Positions 41,807 to 51,351 of a stretch of DNA of 64,000 nt are shown in pieces (the first letter of the stretch is position 1; every line of letters starts with the position of its first letter). This DNA comes from Candidatus Thiosymbion ectosymbiont of Catanema sp. Cochon2018 (GTDB lineage: Bacteria > Pseudomonadota > Gammaproteobacteria > Chromatiales > Chromatiaceae), in the NCBI GenBank assembly GCA_011392765.1, contig WYCW01000002.1, positions 615,449-679,448 on the forward strand, given 5' to 3'. A program made the position numbers and the translations under genes. The notes below the pieces were generated by a model. The model was not told where the DNA came from. It did not search any database and worked only from the letters and a program-made list of their open reading frames with translations.

Positions 41807-42207
41807 CCCGGGTCATTCTGGGTCTGGGCTGCGACCGCGGAACGTCGCTGCGGACGTTGAAGGCAGCCGTCGAGCGCGCCCTGAGCGTCGTAGGCCTACA
41901 TCTCGATGCCGTTGAAACAGCCGCCACCATCGACAAGAAAAACGACGAGCCGGCGATACTGACGCTCGCGCGGGCCAACGGCTGGCCGCTGCGGTTCTTC
42001 AGCGCAGAGGAGCTGTCCCGCGTCAATGTCCCTTCCCCTTCCGAGACAGTGCGCAAGTACATGGGAACACCCGCGGTGGCGGTGGCGGCGGCGATCCTGG
42101 CGGCCGCGACCGACCGAACCGGGCTCCTGTTGGAGAAGTACAAGCACAAGGGAGAAGACGGCAAGAACGCTACGATATCAATAGCGAGCGTTGCCGACGA
42201 TGCGTAA
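41803..42207 (+). CDS. cobE: CobE / CbiG C-terminal domain protein
   Basis: The 134-residue product opens TRVILGLGCDRGTSLRTLKA and contains TAATIDKKNDEPAILTLARA, FFSAEELSRVNVPSPSETVR and GTPAVAVAAAILAA, the CbiG_C/CobE fold. It works with the upstream CbiG part in ring contraction. The start is the ATG that overlaps the cbiG stop. Confidence 0.9.
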   Translation: MTRVILGLGCDRGTSLRTLKAAVERALSVVGLHLDAVETAATIDKKNDEPAILTLARANGWPLRFFSAEELSRVNVPSPSETVRKYMGTPAVAVAAAILAAATDRTGLLLEKYKHKGEDGKNATISIASVADDA

Positions 42208-42540
42208 GGTCAAGGTTTCCCGTTCGGGACTCGACTTCAGCGCCTTCGGGTTCATGTGTTGGCATTTCCATGTCCCTGGTTGATCACGAAATGCACCGCT
42301 GACATCGAAGACCCGACGGTGCTGGAGCTTCATCCGCCCTTCGACCACATCGGCAGCAAAATCTAGATCCGCCGAGGCACCTTCGGAAGCTCAGACAAGT
42401 TCTGCGAGACACTCACCGAGCTGGAGCGGCAGCTCTACCAGGACAGTCCCCGAAAAAAGGAAACCCTCCCAAAACCCGCTTTACAAGGCCACCTGATTGT
42501 CTGAATATCTGATTGTTTTTCCACGCCGTCACCAAGAACC
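42208..42540. other. Degraded coding DNA, no intact gene
   Basis: A broken frame with ELHPPFDHIGSKI, a stop, then GSSDKFCETLTELERQLYQD suggests remains of a protein gene interrupted by stops. I cannot name it. No repeat or hairpin is evident. Confidence 0.4.
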
Positions 42541-42813
42541 ATGGAGCAAGTGAGCGCCACCCAAGCCGCTCGGCAACTGTCCGATCTCCTGAATCGGGTC
42601 GCGTACCAAAGTGCCAGCTTCGAGCTCACCCGCGGTGGTCGCAGCATCGCCCGCTTGGTGCCCGCTGGACCGCCGAAGCGCGTCAAGGTCTCGGAGCTGA
42701 ACGATATCTTCGCCAGAATTCCGAAGCTCGGCGACGATGCCGAGGCCTTCGAGCGCGACATCGCCGATGCGCAAACCGCACTCGTGCCGGATCGGGATCC
42801 CTGGGAAGACTAG
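42541..42813 (+). CDS. Phd/YefM-type antitoxin
   Basis: The 90 residues begin MEQVSATQAARQLSDLLNRV, then FELTRGGRSIARLVPAGPPK, the Phd/YefM DNA-binding fold with its strand-helix-helix opening. The C-terminal half (DIFARIPKLGDDAEAFERDI) would neutralise the downstream PIN toxin. A 58-base gap separates the two. Confidence 0.82.
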   Translation: MEQVSATQAARQLSDLLNRVAYQSASFELTRGGRSIARLVPAGPPKRVKVSELNDIFARIPKLGDDAEAFERDIADAQTALVPDRDPWED

Positions 42814-42871
42814 ACGCCACGTATCCAACGCCGGTCCAGCATCTGGCCGGGCACCGAGGAGGAAGCAACCG

Positions 42872-43192
42872 ATGGGATTGCTCATCGACACCGGGGTCTT
42901 GATCCGCATCGAGCGCAGCGTCGCCGTCCCGCTGGACTTTTCCCCCTGGGAGCGTTACGGAGATGCCCCCATTAGCGTCGTCACCGCATCGGAGCTTTTG
43001 GTCGGCGTCCATCGCGCGGTGCCGGAGAGCCGGCGCATCCGCCGGTCGGCATCGGTAGAGGCAATACTCGCCGCCTTGCCCGTGCCCGACATCACCTTGG
43101 AGGTCGCCCGGATTCACGCGGAGCTGGCCGCGACACTTCCCATTTGCTTAAGGCGGCGGGATGGTAGGCTCTACAAGAACAACGCTTCGTAG
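42872..43192 (+). pseudogene. PIN toxin (VapC-like), C-terminal end lost
   Basis: MGLLIDTGVLIRIERSVAVP, ISVVTASELLVGVHRA and a helix ending ARIHAELAATLP match VapC up to about residue 90. The last acidic cluster of the PIN site is missing; the final 16 residues (ICLRRRDGRLYKNNAS) are foreign. The end coincides with the edge of the methylase-kinase island, whose last gene overlaps it on the other strand. The island's arrival probably cut this toxin. Confidence 0.7.
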
Positions 43193-43908
43193 GGCTTGGC
43201 GATCTTCAGTGAGCACCACGGACTGGACGTGGTCTCCTTGATCAGCTCGAGCTGCCAGTTCAGGAGAGCCTCGAGCCGCTTTTTCTGGATGGAGCGCCAG
43301 CGCTGCGGCGCGTCAGTTGCTCCGGATACTGATTCCTCCCAAGAGTCCTGGAACAGCTCGCTGATCGCGAACTCTATTGCCGACATCGGGGACGAGAATA
43401 CGTTGGGGTGCCGCGGAACCGGGAATGCCTCATCCGCGGATGCGAAAGTGTGAAAGAAACAGCCAGGAGCAATGGTGTCCCCGAACTCCACCTTCCAACG
43501 TGCAACGACGTCGTTGGTGGTCTCCTCGACAACGGTAAAGACGGTGGAGGCCAGACCAGTGAAGCCAATGAGCATCTTGGGCTTCACCTTTTTCGCGGGC
43601 CGATCAGGATCGCGGACCTTGTGCAGCCGCGCTTCGATCTTCCAAATTCCAGTAATCGTTCCGTATACGCGACGAGACGACGACTTGTTGGACGGCTCAA
43701 ACTCCCCGGCACTAACGCGAGTCCTCAGGGGCCGATCTTTGGGAATCATGAGCAACAACGGTCCCTCGCTCGACTGCAGGCCCTGAATGTCGCTGCTTAG
43801 CTCCGCGAGTTGAAAAGGCGAGCTTCGATCTAGAAACTTCGCTGCGAGTGACTGAAGAGCGTCAATCTCCTGCAGCAGCTCTGAGGGACTGAAGAGAAGA
43901 TTAGCCAT
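43171..43908 (-). CDS. Unknown protein, last gene of the methylase-kinase operon
   Basis: The 245-residue protein opens MANLLFSPSELLQEIDALQS and contains KPKMLIGFTGLASTVFTVVE, RWKVEFGDTIAPGCFFHTF and a C-terminal helical part (ALLNWQLELIKETTSSPWCS). It has no membrane helix or known motif that I recognise. It is four bases from the upstream receiver gene, so it is part of the operon and could be the effector that the signalling genes control. Confidence 0.65.
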   Translation of the reverse strand: MANLLFSPSELLQEIDALQSLAAKFLDRSSPFQLAELSSDIQGLQSSEGPLLLMIPKDRPLRTRVSAGEFEPSNKSSSRRVYGTITGIWKIEARLHKVRDPDRPAKKVKPKMLIGFTGLASTVFTVVEETTNDVVARWKVEFGDTIAPGCFFHTFASADEAFPVPRHPNVFSSPMSAIEFAISELFQDSWEESVSGATDAPQRWRSIQKKRLEALLNWQLELIKETTSSPWCSLKIAKPYEALFL

Positions 43909-43912
43909 CTCG

Positions 43913-45058
43913 TCATTCGTCCTCGCCGGGGAAGATCACGCGTTCCCGATCGAGGGGATGCACGATGGACCGCAGACCCAGGTCCTCGCAAACGGCCGTG
44001 ACCTCCGCATAAGCGGAATCCGCGTAGGCAGGCCAGAGGTCGGGGACGAGACGGACGACGGCGTCGAGCGGACGCAGGTCATCGAGCGGATTCAGCTCCC
44101 GGTCGATGCAGACAACTGGTGAAAGCTCATCGACTGGGGCGAGCTTGCAGCCAGCTCGCTTCTCTAGCTCAGCATGAAACTCCGAAGGCTCACGAGCGCC
44201 GCCCGCACGGATGCCCCAAGCATACTGTTCGATAGCCGATCGCCACCATCGAGACCCTGCAAACGAATTCAAGATACCTTCGTACCGGCACTCCCGAAGG
44301 TCACAGGCGAGTTGGGATTCTCCGTTGAGTATCCGATTCAAGGAATCCGGCGTAATCCGGAATCGCGCCGCTACCCAGTGCCTCGACCACAAAAAAGTGG
44401 GGTAAGGAAGCACTCCTTGAAGCAGCCAACGGAGAAACAGTAGACCGCTCGTACCGGCGGAAAAATCGGAAAGGGGAACCTGGCACATCACAACATCGTT
44501 TTTTGCGCGCTCCGTCCAATCTGTATCTTCCGAAATACTCAATAATTGAGCGGCAACGGAGCGTACGTCACCGGCCGTCCCATTCGACCAGGACTTCGAG
44601 ACCGTTCGGACCGCTCGTGCAAGCTCAGCAGAGCGCTCAAACCGAGAGTTGTTGGCCTTGTCGAATGCCCATTCCAGGTTATTGAGGCGCGCGACTACCT
44701 GCGGAGTCTTGTTTGTGGTGTGAAGACGCGTGGAAATGTCACCGATATGTGCGCTATGAATGGCAAAGGCGGTATAGCTGTGCCCGTCGCCGGTGCTTGC
44801 ATCGGCGTGCTCGCGCAGCACAGCGGCCAACGCCAATCCGTTCGGTGGCCGAAGAGAGATTGCGTCGAGTTCTTCTCGTTCAGCCCAGTGGTCGATGACG
44901 AAGTCCATAAGGACCAAGTCTGCCCAGTCGAGGTCTTCGATCTCTACGTCGTTGGGGTGCCGGGCACGGGTGGAAGCAAGCCTCGCCAATCCGACCTCAT
45001 GTTGACTGTTCTCTTCGTCATCGACGATAAGTATGCGTGGGAGGGTATTCTCGGACAC
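43913..45058 (-). CDS. Receiver-domain (response-regulator-like) protein with unknown output domain
   Basis: The N-terminus carries a receiver domain: LPRILIVDDEENSQ with acidic pocket D13-D14, the phospho-acceptor Asp52 in ADLVLMDFVIDHW, and a late YTAFAIHSAHIGD strand with a Ser/Thr. After about residue 140 a 240-residue domain follows, with PYPTFLWSRHWVAARFRI and a region rich in Trp, not a standard DNA-binding output. The GTG start at 45058 is two codons after the kinase stop with GGAGAG upstream; a longer frame exists but overlaps the kinase. It most likely receives phosphate from that kinase. Confidence 0.75.
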   Translation of the reverse strand: MSENTLPRILIVDDEENSQHEVGLARLASTRARHPNDVEIEDLDWADLVLMDFVIDHWAEREELDAISLRPPNGLALAAVLREHADASTGDGHSYTAFAIHSAHIGDISTRLHTTNKTPQVVARLNNLEWAFDKANNSRFERSAELARAVRTVSKSWSNGTAGDVRSVAAQLLSISEDTDWTERAKNDVVMCQVPLSDFSAGTSGLLFLRWLLQGVLPYPTFLWSRHWVAARFRITPDSLNRILNGESQLACDLRECRYEGILNSFAGSRWWRSAIEQYAWGIRAGGAREPSEFHAELEKRAGCKLAPVDELSPVVCIDRELNPLDDLRPLDAVVRLVPDLWPAYADSAYAEVTAVCEDLGLRSIVHPLDRERVIFPGEDE

Positions 45059-45062
45059 GACG

Positions 45063-47426
45063 CTATCTCTCTCCTGCAAACCTGATCTCGATGGCGGTGG
45101 CGAACCCATCCTCGGGCGGCACGAAGGCAATCTCTGCCCCATAGTCGTCGAGAATTCGGCGAGTGATCGGAAGCCCGAGCCCCATGCCTTGACCGAGCAC
45201 CGGGTCGACCGCCGACGTTGTCGACTCAAATGGACGAAACCAGTTTTCTGCTCGTGCCAGGTCTACTCGGACCCCACTGTTCTGAATCAAGACATGAACG
45301 TTACCTTCTCGATCGACGCGCCCGGAAACCGCAATGTGGCCCTCGACGCCTGCTGCTTTTGCAGCATTGCTCAAGAGATTCGTGAAGATCGCAGTCAACT
45401 CCGCTGGGAATATCGGTGGCGACTTAAGGCCTCCGGGAATAGAGTTTTCAATTTCGATCCCCCTCCGCTCAGCAGTGTGAGCGATGAGTCGGCTCGCGAC
45501 ATCTATACGTTCGGAAAGCATCTGCCGCGAACGCCGTCGACGCGCATCGGGAGTCACGATGTCTGTGAGGTAAGACGCTTCGCGCTCAAGGCCGCGGCGC
45601 AGGTCACCGATGGCCTGCTGGACCTTTCTGAGCTTTTGTTGTTGCGCGCGCCCAAGCGCCGGCTCGGTCGCTAGTTCGTCGACAGCATGCTCGACTGCCT
45701 GACTTGTGCCAAGGAGTGCACGGATCTCGTGGACGAAGGCTGACATCTGCGTCCCAACCGAGGCCAGCACTCGAAGGAGCGATTGCTCGGAAATCATCTC
45801 CTCGGCCGCATCAGCCTGCGCTCGAATATCCTCCAGCGTTCGGCCCAAGGTCTCAGCCAGCGTCGCTGACTCGTCCGTTCCATTGGTCGTTGCTGCGGTG
45901 ACCAGATGAGCGCGTGCGGCAGTTAGTGCCTCGGTTGCGTCTTGGAGGCGCGCCTTCAGGGAGGCTGGGGTATGAACTGGCGGACGGTCGGTGATCGGTG
46001 TCGGAGTTTTCGCAGAATCCGCGTCGCCCGTTCTTCCCTTCTTCCTCGTTTCGCTGCGCGCCTTGCGCTTTTCGTAGGACGCTGCAGCGTGTACTCGCGT
46101 GCACAAATCAATTCCAGCACGCACGAGAAGGACGAGTTGGTCATATCCGGCTTCGGGAATAAAGCCTTCACGGTTGACCAGCATTCGGAGGTCCTTGGCA
46201 TTCTCGTGGATCAAGAAAACGCCGCCAAAGTAGTTGTTATTGGGAAAAATCGTGAGCCCAGCATCTTTATCTTCCTCCGATGCAAGATCGTCGAGATTCC
46301 ATTTCTTAAGCGTATCGAACGCACGTGATCGGCGAGTGTAGTCGGAGTCGAGTCGAAGCCAGTCGTTGTGCGGCTCGCCGTACGGGAGAACACGGAAGCC
46401 CTCCATGAAGACCCGAACGCCGCTGGACCTCGTTGCCCAGGTTCGCTGGTCGCTCGTCGCGGTGAGATTCCCGACTCGAAGAAAGATCCGCGCGTCGAAG
46501 AACGGTCCCGTTTCAGGCGACGGGTGATTGACCGACACCTGGTAGGGTTCGGCGTTCGGTAACTCCTTAAGCGTCCGCTTCGTTGGCGCAATGGAGTACT
46601 GGACTTTCTCATCGTCCGGCCCGCAGCGGATCTCGATAACCCAGGCTGCGTGGTCCTCGATCAACCGCCAGTAATCGTCGCCGGCAGCGAATTCCCCTTC
46701 CAGCGAGACATTGAACTCCTGCCCCACTGTTTCCGCATGTCTCACCAAAGGCTCGTCGAAGATCAGACGTTGACCAACCACGGATTTACGCAGCGGCTTG
46801 GTCAGGAAGGTCGGCGGCGCGAAAGACTGAACCTCGGCGAAGAAACGGGCGCGCTCAGCCGGCGTCCAACGTCGTCTGAGTCGAGACAGCCGAAGGACGG
46901 TGCCACTTGTCGCACCCGCCGGAGCAGTTTCGGTTTTCACGGCTACAGCGCCGCTGCCCTCGATCTGGTCGATTGTTTCGAAGCGCTCGATCGCGTCCCA
47001 GTCAATGCGAGCTTCTACGGTACTGACCTGTTCTTCAGACAAAGCCCGGTTGATGCTCTGAACTTCGAGCAGACGCGCAAGCTTGTGCGCCGCCAAGCGA
47101 CCGATGCCCTTGGCTCCTGTATATCGTCGCTTGAAACGGCCCGAGCGACGTTTCCCGTCGTCCTTCATCCGAGAGGCCACCCTAAGGAAGCCGCGTTCGA
47201 ACTCGTCAGGTGCCATTCCCGATCCATTGTCGGTGATGACGATGATGCCCCTCTCCGGATCGTTGAGGCGCTGACCTAGGACCACGACCTCTGTTGCGTC
47301 GGCATCATAGGAGTTCTTGATGAGCTCAACGAGCGCGGTCGAATCTCGGCCGACGAGGAGTTCCCCCAGTTCGCGAAACAGGTGCGTGTCGATTGTGAAG
47401 CTGGCCACGTTAGGAGTTCTCGCCAC
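45063..47426 (-). CDS. Double-ATPase protein: N-terminal Hsp90-like plus C-terminal histidine kinase
   Basis: The 787-residue protein has two GHKL ATPase regions. The first is Hsp90/MutL-like: LVELIKNSYDADATEV (Asn38), VITDNGSGM (66-71) and YTGAKGIGRLAAHKLA. After a middle domain and a charged linker (about 470-520), a histidine-kinase module follows: H-box SAFVHEIRALLG (His566), N-box IFTNLLSNAAKA and G-box GQGMGLGLPI. The D-N-G of the kinase domain is changed to IQNSG. It overlaps the upstream methylase gene by 17 bases. No sensor membrane helices exist, so it senses something in the cytoplasm. Confidence 0.85.
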   Translation of the reverse strand: MARTPNVASFTIDTHLFRELGELLVGRDSTALVELIKNSYDADATEVVVLGQRLNDPERGIIVITDNGSGMAPDEFERGFLRVASRMKDDGKRRSGRFKRRYTGAKGIGRLAAHKLARLLEVQSINRALSEEQVSTVEARIDWDAIERFETIDQIEGSGAVAVKTETAPAGATSGTVLRLSRLRRRWTPAERARFFAEVQSFAPPTFLTKPLRKSVVGQRLIFDEPLVRHAETVGQEFNVSLEGEFAAGDDYWRLIEDHAAWVIEIRCGPDDEKVQYSIAPTKRTLKELPNAEPYQVSVNHPSPETGPFFDARIFLRVGNLTATSDQRTWATRSSGVRVFMEGFRVLPYGEPHNDWLRLDSDYTRRSRAFDTLKKWNLDDLASEEDKDAGLTIFPNNNYFGGVFLIHENAKDLRMLVNREGFIPEAGYDQLVLLVRAGIDLCTRVHAAASYEKRKARSETRKKGRTGDADSAKTPTPITDRPPVHTPASLKARLQDATEALTAARAHLVTAATTNGTDESATLAETLGRTLEDIRAQADAAEEMISEQSLLRVLASVGTQMSAFVHEIRALLGTSQAVEHAVDELATEPALGRAQQQKLRKVQQAIGDLRRGLEREASYLTDIVTPDARRRRSRQMLSERIDVASRLIAHTAERRGIEIENSIPGGLKSPPIFPAELTAIFTNLLSNAAKAAGVEGHIAVSGRVDREGNVHVLIQNSGVRVDLARAENWFRPFESTTSAVDPVLGQGMGLGLPITRRILDDYGAEIAFVPPEDGFATAIEIRFAGER

Positions 47427-49125
47427 TGGGAGCTCGCTGACGCATAAGGTCGACGAGTGCTTCTCGCATGTAATCTAGATACGATTCAGACACGCCGAGA
47501 CCACGGCGGAGCACAGCGTCATCGGCTAACAGCCGAGCCCGAGTCTCATCGCCACCTCGCAACGCCGCATCTACCTGCTCGAACACGCGGACGGACTCGG
47601 AGACAACGGGAATTGGCAGCTCCCCCAACGCGGTGAGATCCAGCTTCAGCACCCCGCCTCCATAACGTCGCCCGTTGATCTCCGACCAAAGCGCCGCGAA
47701 CGTGGTCAGGAAACCAAGCGCGATGACTTTGGGTTCGCTCGTGCGCGTGTGCTGCCAGTAAGCAGCATAAAGCGTATTCGTGCACTGAAATTCACCCCGG
47801 TTGAGGACCAATCGGGGCGAACCGAGTCGCGTCGACGTAACAAACGCGTCCGGCTTCGGTGGGAGCCCAACCCTGTACCAGGGTTCTCGTTCTCGGCACT
47901 TGTAGCGCTGATGAACTCCGGCTCGCCGCCCGTCCTCAATCCAACGAACGACCCCGGGAATGGACTCTACCGAACGCGTCGGACGTACGAGGTACGCGCG
48001 TGCGCCCGAATTGACGATCGCACAATGATCATCGTCGGTAAACTCAAGCCCGGAGAGCAACTTCGTTCTCGCCAATATTGGTACCCGAGCCCCAACCGGC
48101 ACACTCAGTTCTCGTAGTTCGTCGAGCGAACGGATGAAGTGGTGGTTACATCCCGTAACGATTCCGATTCGCGTCTTTGCAAGGTCGCCGAATCTGGCGA
48201 TTCGCGGTGAGGATTCGACAGCACCCATAGCCGACAGAGCTGCAGAGGAAATACGGCGTCCGTTTGGTAAAGTCTCGCCCAAATGCAAACGGACGAGGCC
48301 ATTCATCAAGGCATTGAGCTCCGTTGCTGTCTCCACTGAATGCACCTCGAGATTGCCGACGCCCCCAAATCCTTCTGCTGCGATCACGACAACGGTCTCA
48401 TCCGTGTCATCGAATAGTCTCTGCCGAAGATGAACCAACTTCACCTTGTCGAAACGCTGCACGAGCGCGTTGCGCACGTTTGCGGCGTAGTCCGCTTGGA
48501 GGATGGACTCGGGTACTAGCATCACCATGCGCCCACGGGGGCGAAGGAACGCTAATGCGCGGAGAACGAAGTACGCCCATAGGCTTGCCGTCTCCGGGAG
48601 GTGCTGACCACTTTCCTCAGCAATGCGACGCGCTATCGCGCGGCGCTCATGCTTGAGCCAATGATGTCGCACAAATGGAGGATTCCCGACGATCGCTTGG
48701 AACGGAAAGCCAGGAACGTCCTCGGGACGGAGCGCCAAGAAGTCTTCGAAGACGCAGTTTCGTTCGAGGAGGTCGGGGCTATCGCGAACGTGTTTCGCAC
48801 AGGTTGGGTCAATATCGACGCCGAACACCTTACGACCTGGGCGCCTGCAACCATTGCTCGCTAGCAGAGTCGCTGCGGCCTGCATAAACGAGCAGCCGCC
48901 AAAACTAGGGTCAAGGACGTTACCGACTGAGCCGTCGACAGCCCAACGGACGAGTAATGTGGCCACGTCATTCGGAGTGTAGTACGCCCCCAACAACCGG
49001 CGGCGCGGGATAGCCTCGCTGTTTAGACTTGGGACTAAAGATCCCGCATTTTCGACATGACCTAGAGAATTCGGTTTGACCTTCCCGGATTCTCGCTGGT
49101 CCGTTCGCCGCGGTACTTGACACAC
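47410..49125 (-). CDS. N6-adenine DNA methyltransferase
   Basis: The 571-residue protein begins (GTG) with a short tail, then RRRLLGAYYTPNDVATLLVR, motif I NVLDPSFGGCSFMQAAATLL, FGVDIDPTCAKHV, and motif IV FQAIVGNPPFVRHHWLKHER (NPPF). YFVLRALAFLRPRGRMVMLV follows. The C-terminal half (LKLDLTALGELPIPVVSE) is a target-recognition region. No nuclease domain is visible. As first gene of a four-gene operon with kinase and receiver genes it probably marks self DNA. Confidence 0.85.
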   Translation of the reverse strand: MCQVPRRTDQRESGKVKPNSLGHVENAGSLVPSLNSEAIPRRRLLGAYYTPNDVATLLVRWAVDGSVGNVLDPSFGGCSFMQAAATLLASNGCRRPGRKVFGVDIDPTCAKHVRDSPDLLERNCVFEDFLALRPEDVPGFPFQAIVGNPPFVRHHWLKHERRAIARRIAEESGQHLPETASLWAYFVLRALAFLRPRGRMVMLVPESILQADYAANVRNALVQRFDKVKLVHLRQRLFDDTDETVVVIAAEGFGGVGNLEVHSVETATELNALMNGLVRLHLGETLPNGRRISSAALSAMGAVESSPRIARFGDLAKTRIGIVTGCNHHFIRSLDELRELSVPVGARVPILARTKLLSGLEFTDDDHCAIVNSGARAYLVRPTRSVESIPGVVRWIEDGRRAGVHQRYKCREREPWYRVGLPPKPDAFVTSTRLGSPRLVLNRGEFQCTNTLYAAYWQHTRTSEPKVIALGFLTTFAALWSEINGRRYGGGVLKLDLTALGELPIPVVSESVRVFEQVDAALRGGDETRARLLADDAVLRRGLGVSESYLDYMREALVDLMRQRAPSGENS

Positions 49126-49850
49126 GACTATTCCCCTTCGAGTCGCTTTCGGCTCAGCCGGGGAAAAGCCGAGGTTCGTGTGAGTAGGACAGCGAACCCT
49201 CGAGCGCTACGATGCGGATCGCGCGGGCGCCGGATTACATCCATGCCATCGAGAGGCCCGCCAACAAGCCCTAAAGCTCGCTGGACCCCATCGAATGGTT
49301 CGGTCATTTCGCCTGAGAGAACTCGCTGATACTGTGGTCCGAGCCCGAGGCAGTTATCGCCTTCATATCTTGGCGTGTAGAAGACGATATTGGCTTTCAA
49401 AGGCTATACACCTTTTGCATGCTGAACCGGAGTTTCCAACCGATGGTATCCCTGACTTAGGCCATGGACAAGCCCGTGCAGCAGGGACAGCATTCGAGAA
49501 GAAGAGTCCGGCGCCGCGCAAGACGAGACCGCATGCAGAAAAGGCGGAACACTGCCCTCCAGGATGCGGCAAACAGAGCGTCAACGCCGGCCTGCCAAGG
49601 GCGACTCCCAGGTGGCAATGCCTTCAAGCTGTGGTAAGTGAGGTTTCTGCGTCCGCTAACGTCGGTGCGGCGGACGGTCACAAACTGGGACGCGAAGTTC
49701 TAAAAAAAGGTGGCAACTGGTCTCTGAATGAAAAACGGCAACTGGCAGCTTCCGGCGTTGACTCGCCCTCGAACTGCTGCGGATCGGCGTCGGCTTTCGA
49801 GAGCGCGATCTAAATCGCAGATCTCACCACGGGTGACCACAATGCGACAA
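49126..49850. other. Upstream region of the methylase-kinase operon
   Basis: A minus-strand frame at 49128-49400 (90 codons, with the phrase LVGGPLDGMDVIRR) ends just before the methylase start and might be a small gene, but its composition is not convincing. The rest holds only short overlapping frames. No repeat or tRNA is seen. The operon promoter should lie here. Confidence 0.4.
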
Positions 49851-49852
49851 TA

Positions 49853-50551
49853 GTGGACCCCGAGCAACCCGCCCGCAACCGACCGCAGTCAGCGTCAATC
49901 TTTCGCCGCGGGATGATGGGTCGAACCCTGGGGCGGCATGGATCGCGCAGTGATTTGTCCACGCTGGAGCATGTACGGTTTTCATGCTCCAGAGATGACG
50001 GCACCCGTAAGGGCTACCGGTGGCAAAGGTTCGACTGGCGCAACTACCGCATTTGCGGCCAACTGCTAAATGTAAAAAAGGGCGACCTATTCCCGATCTG
50101 CGAGAGACAGCGTTGCACTCCCGACGATCCGGTCAGCCTGCGCCTGGAGGCGCCGATCCTGATCGATCCCTTGACCGATCAGGCCCGGCTGATCTCGTTC
50201 GACGCCGACGAGGATGGGTGCCTGGCCATCTCTGCCGCCGGCAACGACGAGCAGGATCGCACACGGGCCAAAAGCACGATCGAGATCCTGGGTCTGAACA
50301 TCCGGGATCAGCTCAACCGCAAACGCAAGGACAAGTGGGACGAATGCTTACGCCACATTCAGGACTATGTGAGTGCCCAGAGGACCATGGGTGTTCAAGC
50401 GCTTAAATTGGTCGTTCAGGGAAAGGCAATCGAGGAGCTGGCCAAACTGCGGCGCTATGCACCAGAGTTCTCATCCGTCGCGGACGCCTGCATCGAGAAG
50501 GAGGCGCCTGAAGCGCTCAAGGGCAGACTCCTTGACTTGGCCAGCGCTTGA
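49853..50551 (+). CDS. HNH-nuclease-family-like protein, possibly truncated at the N-terminus
   Basis: The middle (YRICGQLLNVKKGDLFPICE, ILIDPLTDQARLISFDADED and STIEILGLNIRDQLNRKRKD) resembles the second half of HNH proteins of the TIGR02646/PtuB type, where N-x-x-K-G and a late TI..LGLNR..L...R motif occur. The catalytic H-N-H core that should precede it is not recognisable, and the first 45 residues look random. The true start is uncertain. It may be a leftover of a Septu-like or RM-associated system. Confidence 0.45.
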   Translation: MDPEQPARNRPQSASIFRRGMMGRTLGRHGSRSDLSTLEHVRFSCSRDDGTRKGYRWQRFDWRNYRICGQLLNVKKGDLFPICERQRCTPDDPVSLRLEAPILIDPLTDQARLISFDADEDGCLAISAAGNDEQDRTRAKSTIEILGLNIRDQLNRKRKDKWDECLRHIQDYVSAQRTMGVQALKLVVQGKAIEELAKLRRYAPEFSSVADACIEKEAPEALKGRLLDLASA

Positions 50552-50657
50552 ATCCGAAGGGAAGGGTATTGGATGTACTCGGGCACGACTTCCATTCCGC
50601 GTCACAACTCCTAGGCCGGTGTTTCACTCACCGGATCCGTAGAGAGTTTACGCTCGC

Positions 50658-51104
50658 TCAACGGCTTCTCTTCTTGCTGGCTAAAGGGCTTTCGGGGACG
50701 ATCACCGGCGTCCCGCCTTCGAGCCGCCGAGCGCGTCGGGCAAATCGCCGGTCATCGAAGGTGTAGAGCGCCTCGCAATGAGCGCTGCCGGAAAGGTGCA
50801 AGGCGTCTGCGAAGTCCATACCCTGTGCGGCGAGGGGCAGCGCGGTGGCGACGCGCTCCGCCTCCTCCGTGTTGACATGCCCGAGCCCGAGCAGATGCTC
50901 GAAAACGCGGACGACCTGGGATGAATCGAAGCCGTAGAAGGCTCGCAGCACCCATTCCAGCTCAAGAATCACGGTGATGGGCACGAACAGGCTCGGACTG
51001 TCCGCCATGATGCGACGGGCGATAGGCCGCTGCTTGGCGGCCTCCGGGTCCCCCGGATCGTCCACGTAAAAGCGAGCGAGGATGTTGGTATCAAGGGCGA
51101 TCAT
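50658..51104 (-). CDS. PIN-domain toxin (VapC-like)
   Basis: The start MIALDTNILARFYVDDPGD carries the first catalytic Asp, VPITVILELEWVLRAFYG the Glu, and QGMDFADALHLSGSAHCEAL with FDDRRFARRAR the later acidic residues. The length of 148 is usual. A longer frame to 51191 overlaps the antitoxin and is not preferred. Its start overlaps the antitoxin gene end by 14 bases. Confidence 0.85.
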   Translation of the reverse strand: MIALDTNILARFYVDDPGDPEAAKQRPIARRIMADSPSLFVPITVILELEWVLRAFYGFDSSQVVRVFEHLLGLGHVNTEEAERVATALPLAAQGMDFADALHLSGSAHCEALYTFDDRRFARRARRLEGGTPVIVPESPLASKKRSR

Positions 51105-51351
51105 CGTCCTGTGCTCGCATCGCGTCGGCCACATCGAAATCCGCAAGTCGGCGTTCGCCGGGTAGGCCACAGCGCAAGAGACCGTACCCACCGTCGGTTT
51201 GCGACGGGGGAATAGACTTTAGAAGCCGCACCCGAATGCTGTCTCCTTCCAGCTCGAAGTCCAGCTTACTGCCTGGTGAAATGCCCAGCCGGCGCCGGAT
51301 GGCTGCGGGGATGACGACCTGGCCTTTATCGGAAACCGTGACTGTCGACAT
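51091..51351 (-). CDS. AbrB/SpoVT-type antitoxin
   Basis: The protein starts MSTVTVSDKGQVVIPAAIRR, then RLGISPGSKLDFELEGDSIR, the swapped-hairpin AbrB/MazE DNA-binding domain. The C-terminal tail (LADFDVADAMRAQDDDRP) binds the toxin. It is the first gene of the pair and lies directly upstream of the divergently oriented cobJ. Confidence 0.85.
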   Translation of the reverse strand: MSTVTVSDKGQVVIPAAIRRRLGISPGSKLDFELEGDSIRVRLLKSIPPSQTDGGYGLLRCGLPGERRLADFDVADAMRAQDDDRP

